A DNA stretch of 64,000 nt from Pseudisothecium myosuroides (taxonomy: Eukaryota > Streptophyta > Bryopsida > Hypnales > Lembophyllaceae), in contig OX637293.1 of NCBI GenBank assembly GCA_951799445.1, forward strand, positions 18,166,001 through 18,230,000, read 5' to 3'. Of this stretch, positions 33,932 through 46,526 are shown one piece after another (position 1 is the stretch's first letter; every line of letters begins with the position of its first letter). The notes beneath the pieces were generated by a model, which saw only the letters and a list, made by a program, of their open reading frames with translations, had not been told where the DNA came from and ran no database searches. Both the position numbers and the translations under genes were made by a program.

Positions 33932-34449
33932 CTAACACATGAGCGCAAAGACATAAACTTTAGAAGAAATTTGAGGGCTGCAACGGGCTATTTCAGGGCT
34001 GTTCCCGCAGCTGGGAACAGTCAGAATATTAGAATAATTTTAAAAAAATTAAAAATTAAAAAAAAAATTAAAAAAAATTGAAAAATTGGAAAAAATTGGA
34101 AAAAAAATTGAAAAAAAAAATTAAATTTTTAAATTTTTTTTTTTTGACGTGGCACTCTTGTGACCACGTCAAATTACTGTTCCCAGGGCGTTCCCAGGGC
34201 CTAATAACTCGCAATCTCTTGAAGGCCTTGAAATTCTTCTTATGCCTACAAGCTTTGAACCTAGTTGTAGGGATGTACCTACAACCGTTTGAAGGTGTTT
34301 AAAGCATATATCCGTATAACATAGGTACACTATAATATAGAAAAAGTATAACGTAGGTACATATAAAATGGACAGCTATAACTACAAAAAGTAGCTATAA
34401 TATTCATTCCTAGGCTCATGGGCTCATAGATTCTATGCTCACATGCTAA
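33932..34449 (+). mobile_element. Foldback MITE in C, split by a 286-bp insertion
   Basis: Orthologue of 1038-1250 and 17410-17640: it starts CTAACACATGAGC and ends at the equivalent of GCTCACATGC. The interior is interrupted at 33959-34244. Confidence 0.5.
33959..34244. mobile_element. 286-bp MITE-like insertion, only in C
   Basis: Absent from the same site in A, B and D. The left end reads AGAAGAAATTTGAGGGC and the right end reverse-complements to AGAAGAATTTCAAGGCC, imperfect inverted repeats. Inside are two short hairpins (CTGTTCCC/GGGAACAG near 33998-34020 and TTGACGTGG/CCACGTCAA near 34144-34172) around an A/T-only core. No clear target duplication was found. The superfamily is unknown. 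Confidence 0.5.
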
Positions 34450-35375
34450 AACTCTTTTCGAATAAGTTAACAAAAAGAACATGCACTTGGATTCATAGCA
34501 AAATACCAAATGTTGAAGATTTTGGCCTTACTTTGCCATAGAGTATTTTGAAGCTTGTTTTAGCCTCTAAACATCAAAGAACTTTAGGGTGTTAAAGGCC
34601 AAGACTCAATAGTTATGTTACTTGTGGACATATAGACAAAAAATTCAAAATAAAAGAGATGGAGGGTTAAATGTTTCATGTTAGTGTTAATACGTATATT
34701 TGACTTTCTAGAAAAAGATTCAATTCTATTAGTCACTTTTAATTCCCATCAATTTGCATTGCCATTTCAATGTGTTTTTGTTCACAAGTATGATTTTTGA
34801 GGCAATGATTTTTTTTGTTTTTCAACATTTTTCCACTGGGCTCTATTTCACTTGTCCAATAATCAAATCCAAATTCTATTGTGTCTATTTCTAGAGGTAT
34901 TGTCTCTGTGCTTCCAATAATAGTAATCACATGATCTGGCTTTATACCAATCGAAAGATAGAAATACATTTAGAGAGTCGTTTCAAGTGTTGCATTGATG
35001 ATGCTGTGAGTAATACACCCTACACAGCAAAACAATCAGGGCCTTAGCTTGTTGCTCTCGGCTCTTCCTTTCAGTTGACAAACAACACCAAGAGAGTCAG
35101 TCCAGCTTGCAAGTTCCACATCAGTCTGGTGACATGAGCAAATATGCAGAAAAGTTACGCAACCAACACGATTCTGAACACATGATTCGGTCGTTCTGAA
35201 ATCTTTACCTGTCCTAGATGGCTCAGAACGGCCGTTCCAAAATCTATACCTGTCCTAGATGGTGAAAATGGCACACAGTCAAAGTGGCACTTGGAGTACT
35301 ACCATTTTAACGAAATTGCCCAAATATGCAGAAAAGTTATGCCACGAACACGATTTTGAAGAAACAAAATCAAGA
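34450..35375. other. Spacer before LRR fragment C with a C-specific insertion
   Basis: Aligned with the flank before 4266, but about 150-180 bp extra lie around 35178-35325 between two copies of 'atgcagaaaagtta'. The extra DNA has 'acctgtcctagatgg' twice and the palindrome GAACGGCCGTTC. Confidence 0.45.
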
Positions 35376-35769
35376 ATGTGGAAGGAGGAAAAGAACTTTG
35401 CTTAGTTTGCCCGAGTTTGCAATAGCTGTGTATGCTCCTCTTTTTTCATGAGCGTCTCAGTTGGGGGCGACTCCTGAGGAAGGTAACTGCGCTGATTTGA
35501 TGCAATCCTGTCTCCTGTTTGCTCTTTTTCTTCAGTTTTCACAACATGGTTACTTGACGAGGAAATCAAACTCATATTTGTGTCTTGCCTTGATTGAATT
35601 CTTCAGGAGCTATTCTCTTGAATTGGAGACCGGCAGTTTAATGGAATTCATCAATGTTCTCTCGTTCATTTGTGACTCACTGGTGTTTCCGTTTCAGAGA
35701 TCTGGACAGTTTGGGATTATCACGGACATTGGCAGCTGAACTAGGACTGTTCTCAAAGCTTAAAACTCT
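35376..35769 (+). pseudogene. LRR receptor-kinase 5' fragment, copy C
   Basis: Exon 1 has extra bases in the T run and in the G run (ttgggggcga), so the signal peptide is frameshifted, while the GGTAACTG donor is kept. Most of exon 2 and the next intron are deleted: the 'cttgaattggaga' of exon 2 is joined directly to 'ccggcagtttaatgg'. Exon 3 (35698-35769) is complete at 72 nt with CAG acceptor and GTGAGC donor. These lesions differ from those in A and in B/D. Confidence 0.7.
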
Positions 35770-37717
35770 GTGAGCGATCTTTCTTGAGTCTTAATCATAT
35801 ACCCCGAGATTGGAACTAAGTGCCGAAATTGTGTCAAGTTCTCGTTCAATTTTATAATCCATGTATATTCTCTATCAAGCCCTCGGCCAAATACTGGATG
35901 TGAATGGTGTCTAACAAGACTGGGAATGAGGCGAGGGGTTTCCTTTTCTGTCAAAGCTCTGACTTCGAGTATTCAATGTGAAATCGATGCTCCCTTCAGC
36001 AAAATATTAGGCCAAATTGAATTGTACATGAACATGATGAGAAGAGCTTTGGATTATTATGGCAGGAGTCTGCACAACAACTCCTTCAGCAGAAGTAGAC
36101 CTCAAGAGAACGTTCCGTTGGTTTCTGTGATAGCGTCTGCTGTAGACTTCGCATATTGCTGTTCTCTGGCCAAAATCAAAAACAAAACATAGTACGCCAA
36201 ATTGTCGTCTGGCCCTAATTAATAAATAGATGTTAGAGCCAAGCAGCTGCAACCATAAACGATTTTGGTCCATACAAGTTACAGAAAATGAAAAGAGCAA
36301 GAAAGTAAGCACATGCGTATCTCTGCAAATGGCCAACTGAAACCGACGCTCAAACCCATGCTCTTACAGAAAAACCAAACCGACATTGCTACTAGGCTAC
36401 TCTTCCCGCAACCATCTCTCGCCTCGCCTGGCCCAAGAACACGGAACCAAATGCAAGTGCGACAACAAGCTCCGCCATTCCGTTCACATATCGGTGCAAT
36501 CGGTGCCGCCGACGTGAAGATCAAACACTCCACACTCGGTATCGGCCCAATGATAACCTAAACCCTCACGAAAACCCTACCTGAATGAACGAATTCCAAG
36601 AAAAACAAGAAAGCCTCCCGCACCACGCCAGAGTTCACAAATACAGAGCTCCACTGTGCGTTGCACAAGACATACCATACATACTACTCCGTATAGATAT
36701 ATCCAATTCAAAGTTTCGTCGGCAATCACACAGTCGGTACATGGGGAACTTGGCGCAACTGCACAACAACATAACATCAATTCAACAGTATAAGACTTCA
36801 ATTTCTCCATCAGATTCTAATCTCAACGTTGGCAAGCATGATATGCTTGAGAATGATCCACCAGATAGAACGACTCTAAACAAGGGTATAAACATCCAGC
36901 AACCACATAATGCAGTGAAACAACAAAGTGTATGTTTAGAATAGCAAAGCCTGGGCATAGAAGAGAGGAGAAAAGGAAAACTCGAATTCAATGGTCCACA
37001 GTGGTACAGTGATATTATGGAAGAATTTTCGATCTACAGTATCACAACTGAATGGACCAGAACTGTAGGTTCAAGAATGTTAGGATAGCGTGATCAAACG
37101 GTTCCTATGTAAGACTAACCCTGATTCCAGCGAAATCCACCTCACGTTCAGGTCAATATCCGACAATGGAACTGAAAAAAAAAGCAATCCACCGACAATC
37201 CTCTTCATACAAAAAGCCAACGTAACTCTCTTTTAGAAGACTGAAAGCAAATGCAAATCTACACCACGACAAGTGGCTCAAGCTGGAAGGGTCAATGCGA
37301 CAGGGTGATTATAAAACCACTCGCTCGACCATAACAGCGAAGAGAACTGCCCTCCTATGATCAGCCTTCTCCTATCTTCAGCCTTTACAAAGTCCCATTT
37401 ACAAAACACAAGATGGTGACCTGCACTTGGAAGGTGCCCTCAACAGACTTGGATACAGGGGGACAATGGAAATGGCAAAGGGACTTAATTCTTGATCCAA
37501 AAATGCGTCAGCACTGTTTGGCAGAACGCGAGAACAGGTCACCAGGCCTTGCTTAAGAGTCGGTAAATAATAGATTGCCATCGCAATCCCTGTTGCCGTA
37601 TGCGTATGCAAAGCATACAAAGCAATTTGCGAAATCGCTACTAAGAAAGTTGCTAGAAAACAATTCCAATTTAGCTTTCAATTCATCAGTGCTCTTATCC
37701 ACCCAAATCTGGACTCA
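35770..37717. other. Gene-like spacer without an assignable gene (C)
   Basis: Close to 5083-7019 in A, including the 'actactccgtatagatata' part that B and D lack. Frames on both strands are small or broken. No TE ends are recognised. Confidence 0.45.
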
Positions 37718-38080
37718 GAAACCTAGCATTTTAAGGAGCTGGTTCATCCCCTGCCTGTCATCAACCGCCCGTTGGTGAGGTACGCCTTCCCATTTCTCAT
37801 AGCTCACAATAACCGCATAGCTCACAATAACCGCATCGACTGGGAACGCACCTGGATGTTCTTCACACCGACCTCCAGGGTTTGAGACGAGATATACTCC
37901 CTTCTCCTTTTCTAGCTCTCTTAATTGTCTGGCAGTCAGCATTGTAAGCTCGGAGATGCAATCGACCAGGCTCGACAACATCCAAGTCATTCCAATTTCA
38001 AACCCACAAGCCTTTAACGATCGAGGAAAACTCGAAAGGCCAACAATCACAAGCTCCTCGATCAAGCCTGAGCAAATTCT
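37718..38080 (-). pseudogene. Unassigned conserved minus-strand coding fragment, copy C (longest open)
   Basis: This is the best preserved copy: GFEIGMTWMLSSLVDCISEL, then LTARQLRELEKEKGVYLVSN, CEEHPGAFPVDAVIVSY, EKWEGVPHQRAVDDRQ and MNQLLKMLGF before a stop at the low-coordinate end. An 18-bp tandem duplication adds a second AVIVSY. I cannot name the family. The chain looks globular, without membrane segments. It may be a remnant exon of a gene that lay next to the kinase. Confidence 0.4.
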
Positions 38081-39072
38081 TCGACTACGCTGTAAAAAAA
38101 CAGATTGCTTCAAGAAAATCAGATGGTGCTCTTTTGGAAGGAACAATACGAAGGAGACAGGTAAATATGCACCAGGAAATTTGTTCTACCTCTATTATAA
38201 TTCCCCTTTTAACAGTCTGTCTAGTCTCCCTTCCACTCACTCAATCTGTGTTTTGTTTGAAAATATACACTTAGACCCTCAAAAACCCAACGCCTCTGAG
38301 ACTCTGTTCGAAAGAAAGCTGCAACTCTTAGCCCAAGAGTGTGAACTATGTAAGGCGCGAAGATAAACTCCCGAAGAAAAACACCAGTAGAGTAGTTTAG
38401 AGACTATTTTAAACAAAGAAATCCAAATCAAACTTCAATGAAGCTGCCGCCCCCAAAACAAAAAGACGTCGGTAGCTGGGTGTATTGGTTACTGTGAAAA
38501 CGAATACCACGACGTATTTTAGGATGTTAGCGACAGGGGCGGAATGGAAGGTTTGCAGAAGACGCGGATGCATGACCGGGTCTTGCAGACCTTGGCCCCC
38601 CGGAGAGCATTGAGAGACGGCCAGGCTTGGAAAACGCGTCAGTACTGTTCGGCACCCTCGCGAACCCTCTACAGACTACCCCTTCTGCAGACTCCAAGCC
38701 AAGCACTCCAACCCAGCCCAGTTCTCTCAGAAGTATATGATGATCGTGTGAGTGCAAGCAGGCTCCTCCTCGTCCCTTCTGTCTCCTTCTCTTGATGGTC
38801 CAGTTGCAAAGTGCTGTTGTCCCCACTTTCTAGGGTTCCGCTATCGAGTCTTTCGCCAGATCTCCATGTAGGAGCGAGGAGCTTCAAGAGAACCTACAAT
38901 CGAGTGTCAGCGGGTCGGAATTACACCTCGAGGTCTTCACTCCGGACGTGGTTGCACTCTTTGCGGGTCACATCTTTTTCCTCACTCCGCTTCTGCGCTC
39001 TAAGTCCAGGTCTGTTGAAGAGTTGGTATCTTAGAGACGGCCGCCCCTTGTGCAGAGCCCGAGCCAAGTACC
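38081..39072 (+). promoter_or_regulatory. Upstream region and 5' leader of kinase gene C
   Basis: Closely matches 7307-8318, with small indels. It ends at the conserved GTAAGT donor (39073) whose likely acceptor is GAGCACAG at 39173. The small frame ending at 38366 (LQLLAQECELCKARR) is again open. No TATA box is fixed by eye. Confidence 0.35.
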
Positions 39073-39200
39073 GTAAGTCGCCCTTCTCCGTTCCACTTCT
39101 CTGTGAAGCATTTCATTGTCGCATCTGTGTGTGCCTTGGAAGCGCTGAATTCTTCATTGTCTTCCGAGCACAGAATCCCGGTTGCTGGGGTTTGAGCGAG

Positions 39201-41204
39201 ATGGGCGCAAGATTCTCTTCCTGTTTCTCCAGTGCCAAGGCAGAGGAGTCTTCTCCGTCCACCGTAGTTGACGTCGTTGCAGAAGTGGAGACCGTGACGA
39301 TGGTGGGCGCGGAGGGGACGGCCACTTCCGGGAGGTCGGAATACTATTCCGCACGCTGCGAGGCGATGATGCGCAGCAGAGGCAAGTTCTCTGACGACGT
39401 TGCGATGGAGATCGAGTTTTCGAAGTCGCATTGCAGCGAAGTGGTCCGCGTTGAGGTTGCGCCGCAGTCGGCCGAGGAGCAAGAGCTGAATCGAGAAAAC
39501 AGGAAAGTGTTGGAGCAATTGCGGGGAAGGTATCCTCGTTTGTTTAAGCGTGACTTTGCCCGTGATTATGTTTTGGGTCGCCTGGTTGCGAAGGGTGGAC
39601 AGGCCAAAATCTATGAAGTTGTAGGCCACCCTTACCGTTTGCTGAAGGTGTTTGAGAGAGGAACATCGCTACGAGATTTGCAAGGACAGTGGCCCCTTCC
39701 TGTCCTCAACGAAAGGGTTTGCCAATGCATTTGGTTTGCAGGTTTGTTGGAGGATGGCAGGTTTGCCTTTGTGATGGGCAGATGTTGGGGTGACTTGCGC
39801 AAGTTGATTGACCAAGCCATGCAAGAGAAGAATGTGGATGGTGTCCCGGGTCCACCATTTCCCTATAAGTGGAAGGATTACAACAAATGGACCTTTTACC
39901 CTACAGACTTCATGTTGGAGATTGCAGAGCAGATGCGGGACTTACATGAGAAGGGCATTTCTCATAGGGATTTAAAAGCTTCTAATATTCTTCTTCAAAA
40001 TAATTTTGGAGTGGAGCTTTATTATGTCTTTCCTACAATTGGAAGAGGGATTATTGTAGCTGATTTTGAATGTTCAATTGGAGTATTGGGAACCGGATTT
40101 TGGAGAGCACCAGAGATACTATCAACTTTACCAAATGCAAGCACTATTACAAATGAGCAATGGAAGAAAGCCGATGTGTACAGTTTTGGCATGATATGCT
40201 TTGAACTAGTGACAGGGCGAATTCCATTTGATGGTGAGCTTGAAAACACAAGAGCTGACCGTCAACTTGTAATTGAGGGTAAAAGGCCACAATTGCCAAG
40301 TGATTTGGATGATGAAGTGAAGGACTTGATCATCAAATGTTGGGAGCCAAATCCAAACTCCCGACCTACATTCTCTGAGATTGTAGAAATGGTAGAGACC
40401 ATGCCCACAAGACAATGCCAATTCAGGTACTTCCTATTTCTTCATGTACATCAACTTATATCCATACTCTTGAAGTATTTATCTTTTGAAATTTTGGAAT
40501 CTTAATTAGTTCTTATGTTTTATTAGAATCATAGAGATTTTATTGAACTGTAAAGAATTTGATTTGATCTTTCTTAAATCATTATTAAGTCATTGCTTTA
40601 TTTGTTTACTACATTTTTGATCAATTTTGTTTGAGCTTTTTAAACTAGTCGTAATCTACTTGTTATTGCGGACTAGTTTTTGGTGATGGAAATAAGGGAA
40701 ATTGTATGATTGCTTCTCTTTTCACATAGTGTATCATATTTCAAGTATAAATGTGGCTTATTTTTGTGCATGGAACTTATAGGAGGCAATGATTTCCCTC
40801 CCTAATTGACTCTTGCATACTTGCCTATTGTAGATTGTTTGGCATTGGTGATAAGTTGCCCCCACAATATCATTTAGCGACGGTTGAAGAGGTGAATGAA
40901 TACCCAGTAGCATTAAGGAGAGCAATGCTTGGAAGGGAGATTGCTAATCTGGCAAATGGCTCTGTCTATAGTGATGTGTTTAAAATGGAAACAAGGTGAA
41001 TTGCTAAACCATGCTTATACTAGGGTCTTCTTATCGATTTTGAAGTGATTGCAATATCAAATTTTGTTATTCCTCTACTATAGCTTGAAATGTCTATTCT
41101 TGAGTTATAGCTCATGCATTTGTTTGACTAACTTTTAATAAAATGATTGTAGATTGGAGAAGCAAAGCGATGCATGCCACAAGCTAGCAAGATTACATCA
41201 TTAG
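39201..41204 (+). CDS. TKL-like protein kinase, intact copy C (3 exons)
   Basis: Predicted 479-residue kinase. Exons are 39201-40426, 40834-40995 and 41153-41204 (TAG), phase-2 introns, first donor CAG|GTAC. It starts MGARFSSCFS (likely myristoylated Gly2, palmitoylated Cys8). An acidic, Ser-rich N-terminal region precedes the kinase domain, which begins near residue 122 (YVLGRLVAKGGQ). Key residues are Lys149 (LLKVF), His255-Asp257-Lys259-Asn262 (HRDLKASNILL), Asp288-Phe289-Glu290 (DFE for DFG), Ala303-Pro304-Glu305, DVYSFGM and NSRPTF. Only 18 residues separate the DFE aspartate from the APE glutamate. The tail (409-479) includes LFGIGDKLPP and ends LARLHH. It is colinear with copy A with a few dozen substitutions. 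It is the clearest functional copy. Function is otherwise unknown. Confidence 0.85.
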
Positions 41205-44200
41205 ACATATCTTGTATTGTATAATTAGATTTAGTAGGAAGATTTAGTTGTATTGGATGTAATAGTAGTCTAGAGAACTTTCATTTTGCTAGAAATTCAA
41301 TTGCATCATACACTTACATGATGTATTGGGAGTAGAGAAGGTGAATTAGTCTAAGACAATTTATGACGTGACCTCATGATTAATGAAGTTGTGTAGTGGA
41401 ATTGATCTAGATCTTTTCTTTGGATAATAGTGGTTTGGAGTTTGAAGTTAGGATTTGTTTCCATGTTCACATTTAGCCACACATTTCCACATTGATTATC
41501 AATGCACAAACCTTATGTTTAATAGAATTTTTATCATCAAATTTTTTAAGGAACTTCATTGCATTTATTGTTGATTTTATCCTCACAAGACTCTAATTTG
41601 CAACATTGGTTATCCTAGAATTGATAGCCTTGTGACGGGTTTTGTTTGATATTTGCATGATTGACATTGTTTATGACCATCTCTTCATTAGTTGAGAAAA
41701 CATTCTCAAGCAATCTTTGAACAATGTGAAGTCATCATTATGTTTTGAAAATTTGAACAATCAATAAATGTGTCACTTTTCAAACACTTGTTGGAGTCCA
41801 AGGTCATCATTTGTGTTTAAATATTTGAAGATAGAATGCGGACACCAAAGTTACAATTTACGACCCAACCATCAAAAAGAAATATATGGACCAAAATAGT
41901 CATTTGAATGAAGTCTTCTAAACTGTCACACAAAGAAATGTTGGTCAACTTCTAGTAGAAGTGGGCAATTCATCATCCAAATATCATTTGAAATCAAATT
42001 CCAAATTTGTTCAAATTTACTATTCATAATATGTGACTTCAAGAAATGTCAAAAGTCTTTGTGAACAATACAAGATAAAGATTGCTAAGGAGCCAGTACA
42101 ATTTTCAGTGGATGGTAGTAGGTTTGTTTATTATTGGTTCTAAAAATTCATATTTAACTAATTATGGATACCTAAACAAATTATGGACAAATCCACTTAT
42201 TTATTGACCCAAAAATAAGTCCCAAAGCAATTTGAAAAAAATTCAAATGCAAAATTTGAAAAGGAAAAAATACAAAATACACTTGCATAATTTCAAACCT
42301 AATTGTGTAAAACCAAATATTGACTGCCCCGCCAACACACTTACAAGCATTGACTTCAAAATAATCCATATCCATAATAAATAAGCGGAAGTAAATGTAA
42401 TGTACAACAATCTAATAGAAATAACAAAGTTGGAGCTGATAAGTGGTTTAGACAATATCGACAAATAAGTGGAAGCCGAAATATAAAGAATAAAAATGAA
42501 CCCAATTGAATATAAGTGACCACACAAGAAATCAACATAGCATTTTGAGAATGTAATACCATTGGTATTTTCTTATTTACCAATAGAATGTCTAAGCCCC
42601 AAGTCAATATGGCCGCAGATGAATAAGTGAAAATCAAATGTAAGCGAAAACCATTACTGCCTATCCAAATGATAGCAAGCTATATATTGTCTAGCAGCTG
42701 ACAATTAATGAAATTGATAATCAGATTTGCGCATGCCTAGTCTTAAGTTGATATCATCACATTCTGAACCACAATGAAACGCGACTCAACAATAAATTAC
42801 AAATATGCCATATTAAGCAAAGTGATCAAAATGATGCTACTCCAAAACCCTCAAAAATGATTGAAAAACTATGTATCGGCTGGTAGTTGATAGTAGAATT
42901 TGAAAAAGTAGGTGGCCTATCAACTGCTAGCTAGTACTTTTATAGCCAACCTGTAGACAACAAAATTCACTATGAGCTAACAACCGACAACCACTTCAAA
43001 CTTGTTGCTTGAACTTTCTCCATCAACAACAATATCTCATTCACCAATGGCGCTAAATTCCTTGAAACAATTTTTAATAAATCTATGTACAAAGAGATAT
43101 GGAATTTAGCATCTAATCCAAGTTGTGTCATATTTTTTGAACCTTTGTGGAATTAATTAGTTACCATTTTTGAAGTTAAAACGCAGAAGTCACTAAAAGC
43201 GTCCACCTCCTAAAATGTGTAAATTGAAGAAAGCTAGATGTATCTTTGTGTCATGATTGCTTTTGGAGAACAGTAGCTTTTAGAGCAGACCTTACATGAC
43301 TTTTTGGTTGAGTTTATGTGGGTTGAATGGACCATCATAAAAGGGGCTTCGTTGGTGGCACAAGGGGCAAGTAAAGGAGGCCTCATTTAGCCTTGGCTTT
43401 GCTGGATATCTCACTATACTTGGAGCCACTTCTATTTTTAGTTTTTAGTCCATGGTGTATATGTGACTACTCCCCTTCAATCTTCCTAATTGTGACAAGT
43501 ATTGAGCTACAACTCAAAATAGGTGTGGATTGGTGCATGTGGTGTAATTATCAACACTGCTAAAGTAACTACATCTAAAATCTTAAAACAAATAAAATTA
43601 AGCATGGTTCCTAGTATTATATTACATTTTTCTTTTGGATTCTTGTTGGTAGTCAAAAGGGCACTCTAGGACACCCTACTTGACTCTGGCCGGGCTGCTC
43701 TTCTAAAGACCCAAAGAGCTGCCCATCATCGTCTACAACAATTGAATAGAATTTGGTCCAACTTTGACAAAATTTGACTCCACTCCCCTATGCTTGCTAG
43801 AAGAGATGGAGACCTAGTTAGATGGATTAAGGAGGGCCCCCCTCCTTGTTTATTCTTCTAGCCTGCTCTGTCTTTTTCTTTGTGTTTGCTCTAATTCTCT
43901 TAATTTGTCCAGCCGTCATTCTTGGTTAATTCTCTAGTTCATTTTTTAATGCAATGGTTTGCCATCTGTTTTTTTTTCTAAACAAAATAAACAAGGGGAT
44001 TCTTGATTCTTTTAGAAATCAATGTATTTTTTGGACACTCTACAAATAAACTACGAATTTTCAAATTGCTGAAAATAGGATTTAGGGCAACCAGCCCTAG
44101 ACTTTCATGAATAGTGGAAGTATATTTTAGGCAAGAATCTAGACCGTGTGGCTTTAGAAAGCGGTTGAAATTAGGTGTAGTGACCGTACTTGCACATTGG

Positions 44201-45246
44201 AGATAGATACATATTCATTACCATGAGCGGTATGTCTGTGATGGTGTAGTTTATAGAGATTCCAGACTGCACTATGTGGTATGCACGCAATGAATTGGTG
44301 CACAACAACTTAGATTTGTTGTGTTTGTAAGCTGTGGAGTACATGACCAACAACCATTCAACATGCATTTGTTTGGACAAAGGTTCTATTTTTTAGTGTG
44401 CATTCTCAAAGGGCAAGGTACACTTGTGGTATAGAAAGTGTATTGATGTATCCAAGAATGCAGTGCATTCCCATTCCTGCGGTCTGTAGGGCTGTGACTA
44501 CGCGAGGACGAAAGTTGCATTTGAAGTGCAGCTCAATACCATGCTGAATGATTCCAACTCATTAGCTCTATCATAATGTTAATGCAAGAGAGTTTCGCTG
44601 TCGTGGCATGTTTCGATTGGTTAAAGGGAGGCAGATTGAGTCACAAATAATGCTCATTGCTTCCCTTGTGCAAATTTTCAACAAGGTGTGTATGAAGTAG
44701 AAATTTCATTGGTTTGGCAGTGAGAGGAATTTGAGACCAATTTCTACTACTACCAACCGGTATTAACTTAGTGAGTGCAGATCCACCTAGCATAATCTAA
44801 ATGCATGAGACTTTTGTAATTGTGGTACATTTTGACTAGTTAAGCAATCAAAGAAGTCAAACGGCTCAATTCTCTTACATTGCTATTATGTCCGTTAATT
44901 GCAATGTAGGCAAAGTCATCAAAAATAATTGTAGGTCCATACCAACATCCGTGCTCGAGGCTTGGTAGGTTGTAATTGATGATTATTTTTTGATAATTTG
45001 GCCTGCTTTGCTAATACCTAGTCCATTGGGCTACCTTGCAGTATGACTCACTTTGTGATTGACTACCACTAGCAGCCCCATCAATTGAAGGTCCATCACC
45101 CAAGTTGGTCATATATGGCTACCGGGCATTGATTTCAAGAACAAATGTAGCCGTTGTCTTGCATTTCTTACACGGTAGCCAAACGATAATGTGGTAGAAA
45201 CTCCTCGCATGTGAACTTTCAAATCTCAATTAAATTTTTTATAGTT
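41205..45246. other. 3' flank and A/C-type tail of half-unit C, no gene seen
   Basis: Nearly identical to 10532-14573, including the possible retroelement relic, here at about 43670-43861. The similarity to A rises from moderate near 41 kb to almost complete beyond 42 kb. Confidence 0.5.
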
Positions 45247-45909
45247 TTAACCCCTATATGCCCGAGGCACCAAATGTTGGTATCAACAATACGTTCAAGT
45301 TAAATAAGACCTAAGCAACCTGCTATTCTTAATAGTTTATATTTTTGAGGAAATCTTTTTGAAGTCTAGTTTTAGCATCAAAAATCTGATGTTGAAAATG
45401 ATTGATTATGATTTTTCTAGTCAAGATTTTGTGCATGGGTGTCCATTGCAATCTTGACTTTACGTAGTGTTAAGCGCTTTTGGAAATTAGCCTCAAATAC
45501 ACTAGATCTTGGAGAAAAAATCACATTAAAAATTCATTGAAAAAAAATTGTAGAGCAGATTTTGAGAAGCCATAAATTGATTGGGGTTATGCATGTGAGG
45601 CCCTTTATTTTCATATTTTCTTTACGACCAACTTTTTAGACTTGACATCTGAAAAATAGATTGACAGACCTCAAATCACTTTTGCAGCTTTAACACCTTC
45701 ATGATTAAACATTATAATATTTCAATCCATAAGTGACATTGTTGTGTTTTCTTTTCCTATGTCATCTCTAACATGTCTAGTTTGAATTTGTACAGTTACA
45801 ATTCATAAAAAATTGATAAAACTTATCAAAATGTTGGCTTTCTGTTCAATGTAGAGCAAATTCTTAAAAGCTCAAAATTGAAGGCCTTGGGCATTATTTT
45901 AGGGGTTAA
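45247..45909. mobile_element. TTAA-bounded inverted-repeat element (copy 3, orthologue of copy 2)
   Basis: Same position in half-unit C as 14574-15236 in A, with TTAA at 45247-45250 and 45906-45909. The copies differ by few bases, so they arose by the tandem duplication rather than by new insertion. Confidence 0.55.
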
Positions 45910-46289
45910 TCCATTACATCTTTCTCCACCCATCCTAACCGATTGTTCAGTAGTGTGGCGAGCCTGTGGCCAACATCGTTGCGACTATCCATCCTACAAA
46001 ACAGAAAACTATCAGCCTTTATAAAGATAAAATGCGAAGTCAAATGAGGGAGTGGAAACTTTGTGCAGTTTAGAACCACAACAATACTGTAACTCTAAAA
46101 TCAATTGCTGTTGTGTACCCAAATTACAAGCCTTAAGAAGTCAATTAGTTGCCAAGTTCATCAATGTGGAACCCTCATTCCATGGCTTTGGACAAAATAA
46201 TGTTTCTTTTTTCTTTTTTCTTCTTAAGCTACGGATGAAAATTTCACTTCATGCTAGAGCATTCCCTATTGAAAGCTGGAAATCAACGG

Positions 46290-46526
46290 TGCTAGTATGT
46301 GAGCCCAAGAATGCGAGCTCGTGAGCATTGAGCCTACAATATAGGTACCTATAATATAGATACAATACACTATAGAAGGTGTATGTATCATAAACACCTA
46401 TAATATGGATATTTGTAACATATATATCCTATAATCATAGACGGTTTCTATAGTATATACACCTATAACATAGGTGTGTAGTATTCTAGGCTCATGGGCT
46501 CACACTCCTATGCTCACATAATAGCA
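46290..46526 (+). mobile_element. Foldback MITE, orthologue of 15617-15853
   Basis: Near-identical to 15617-15853 at the 30,673-bp offset, with the same TGCTAGTATGTGAGC ends. Confidence 0.55.
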
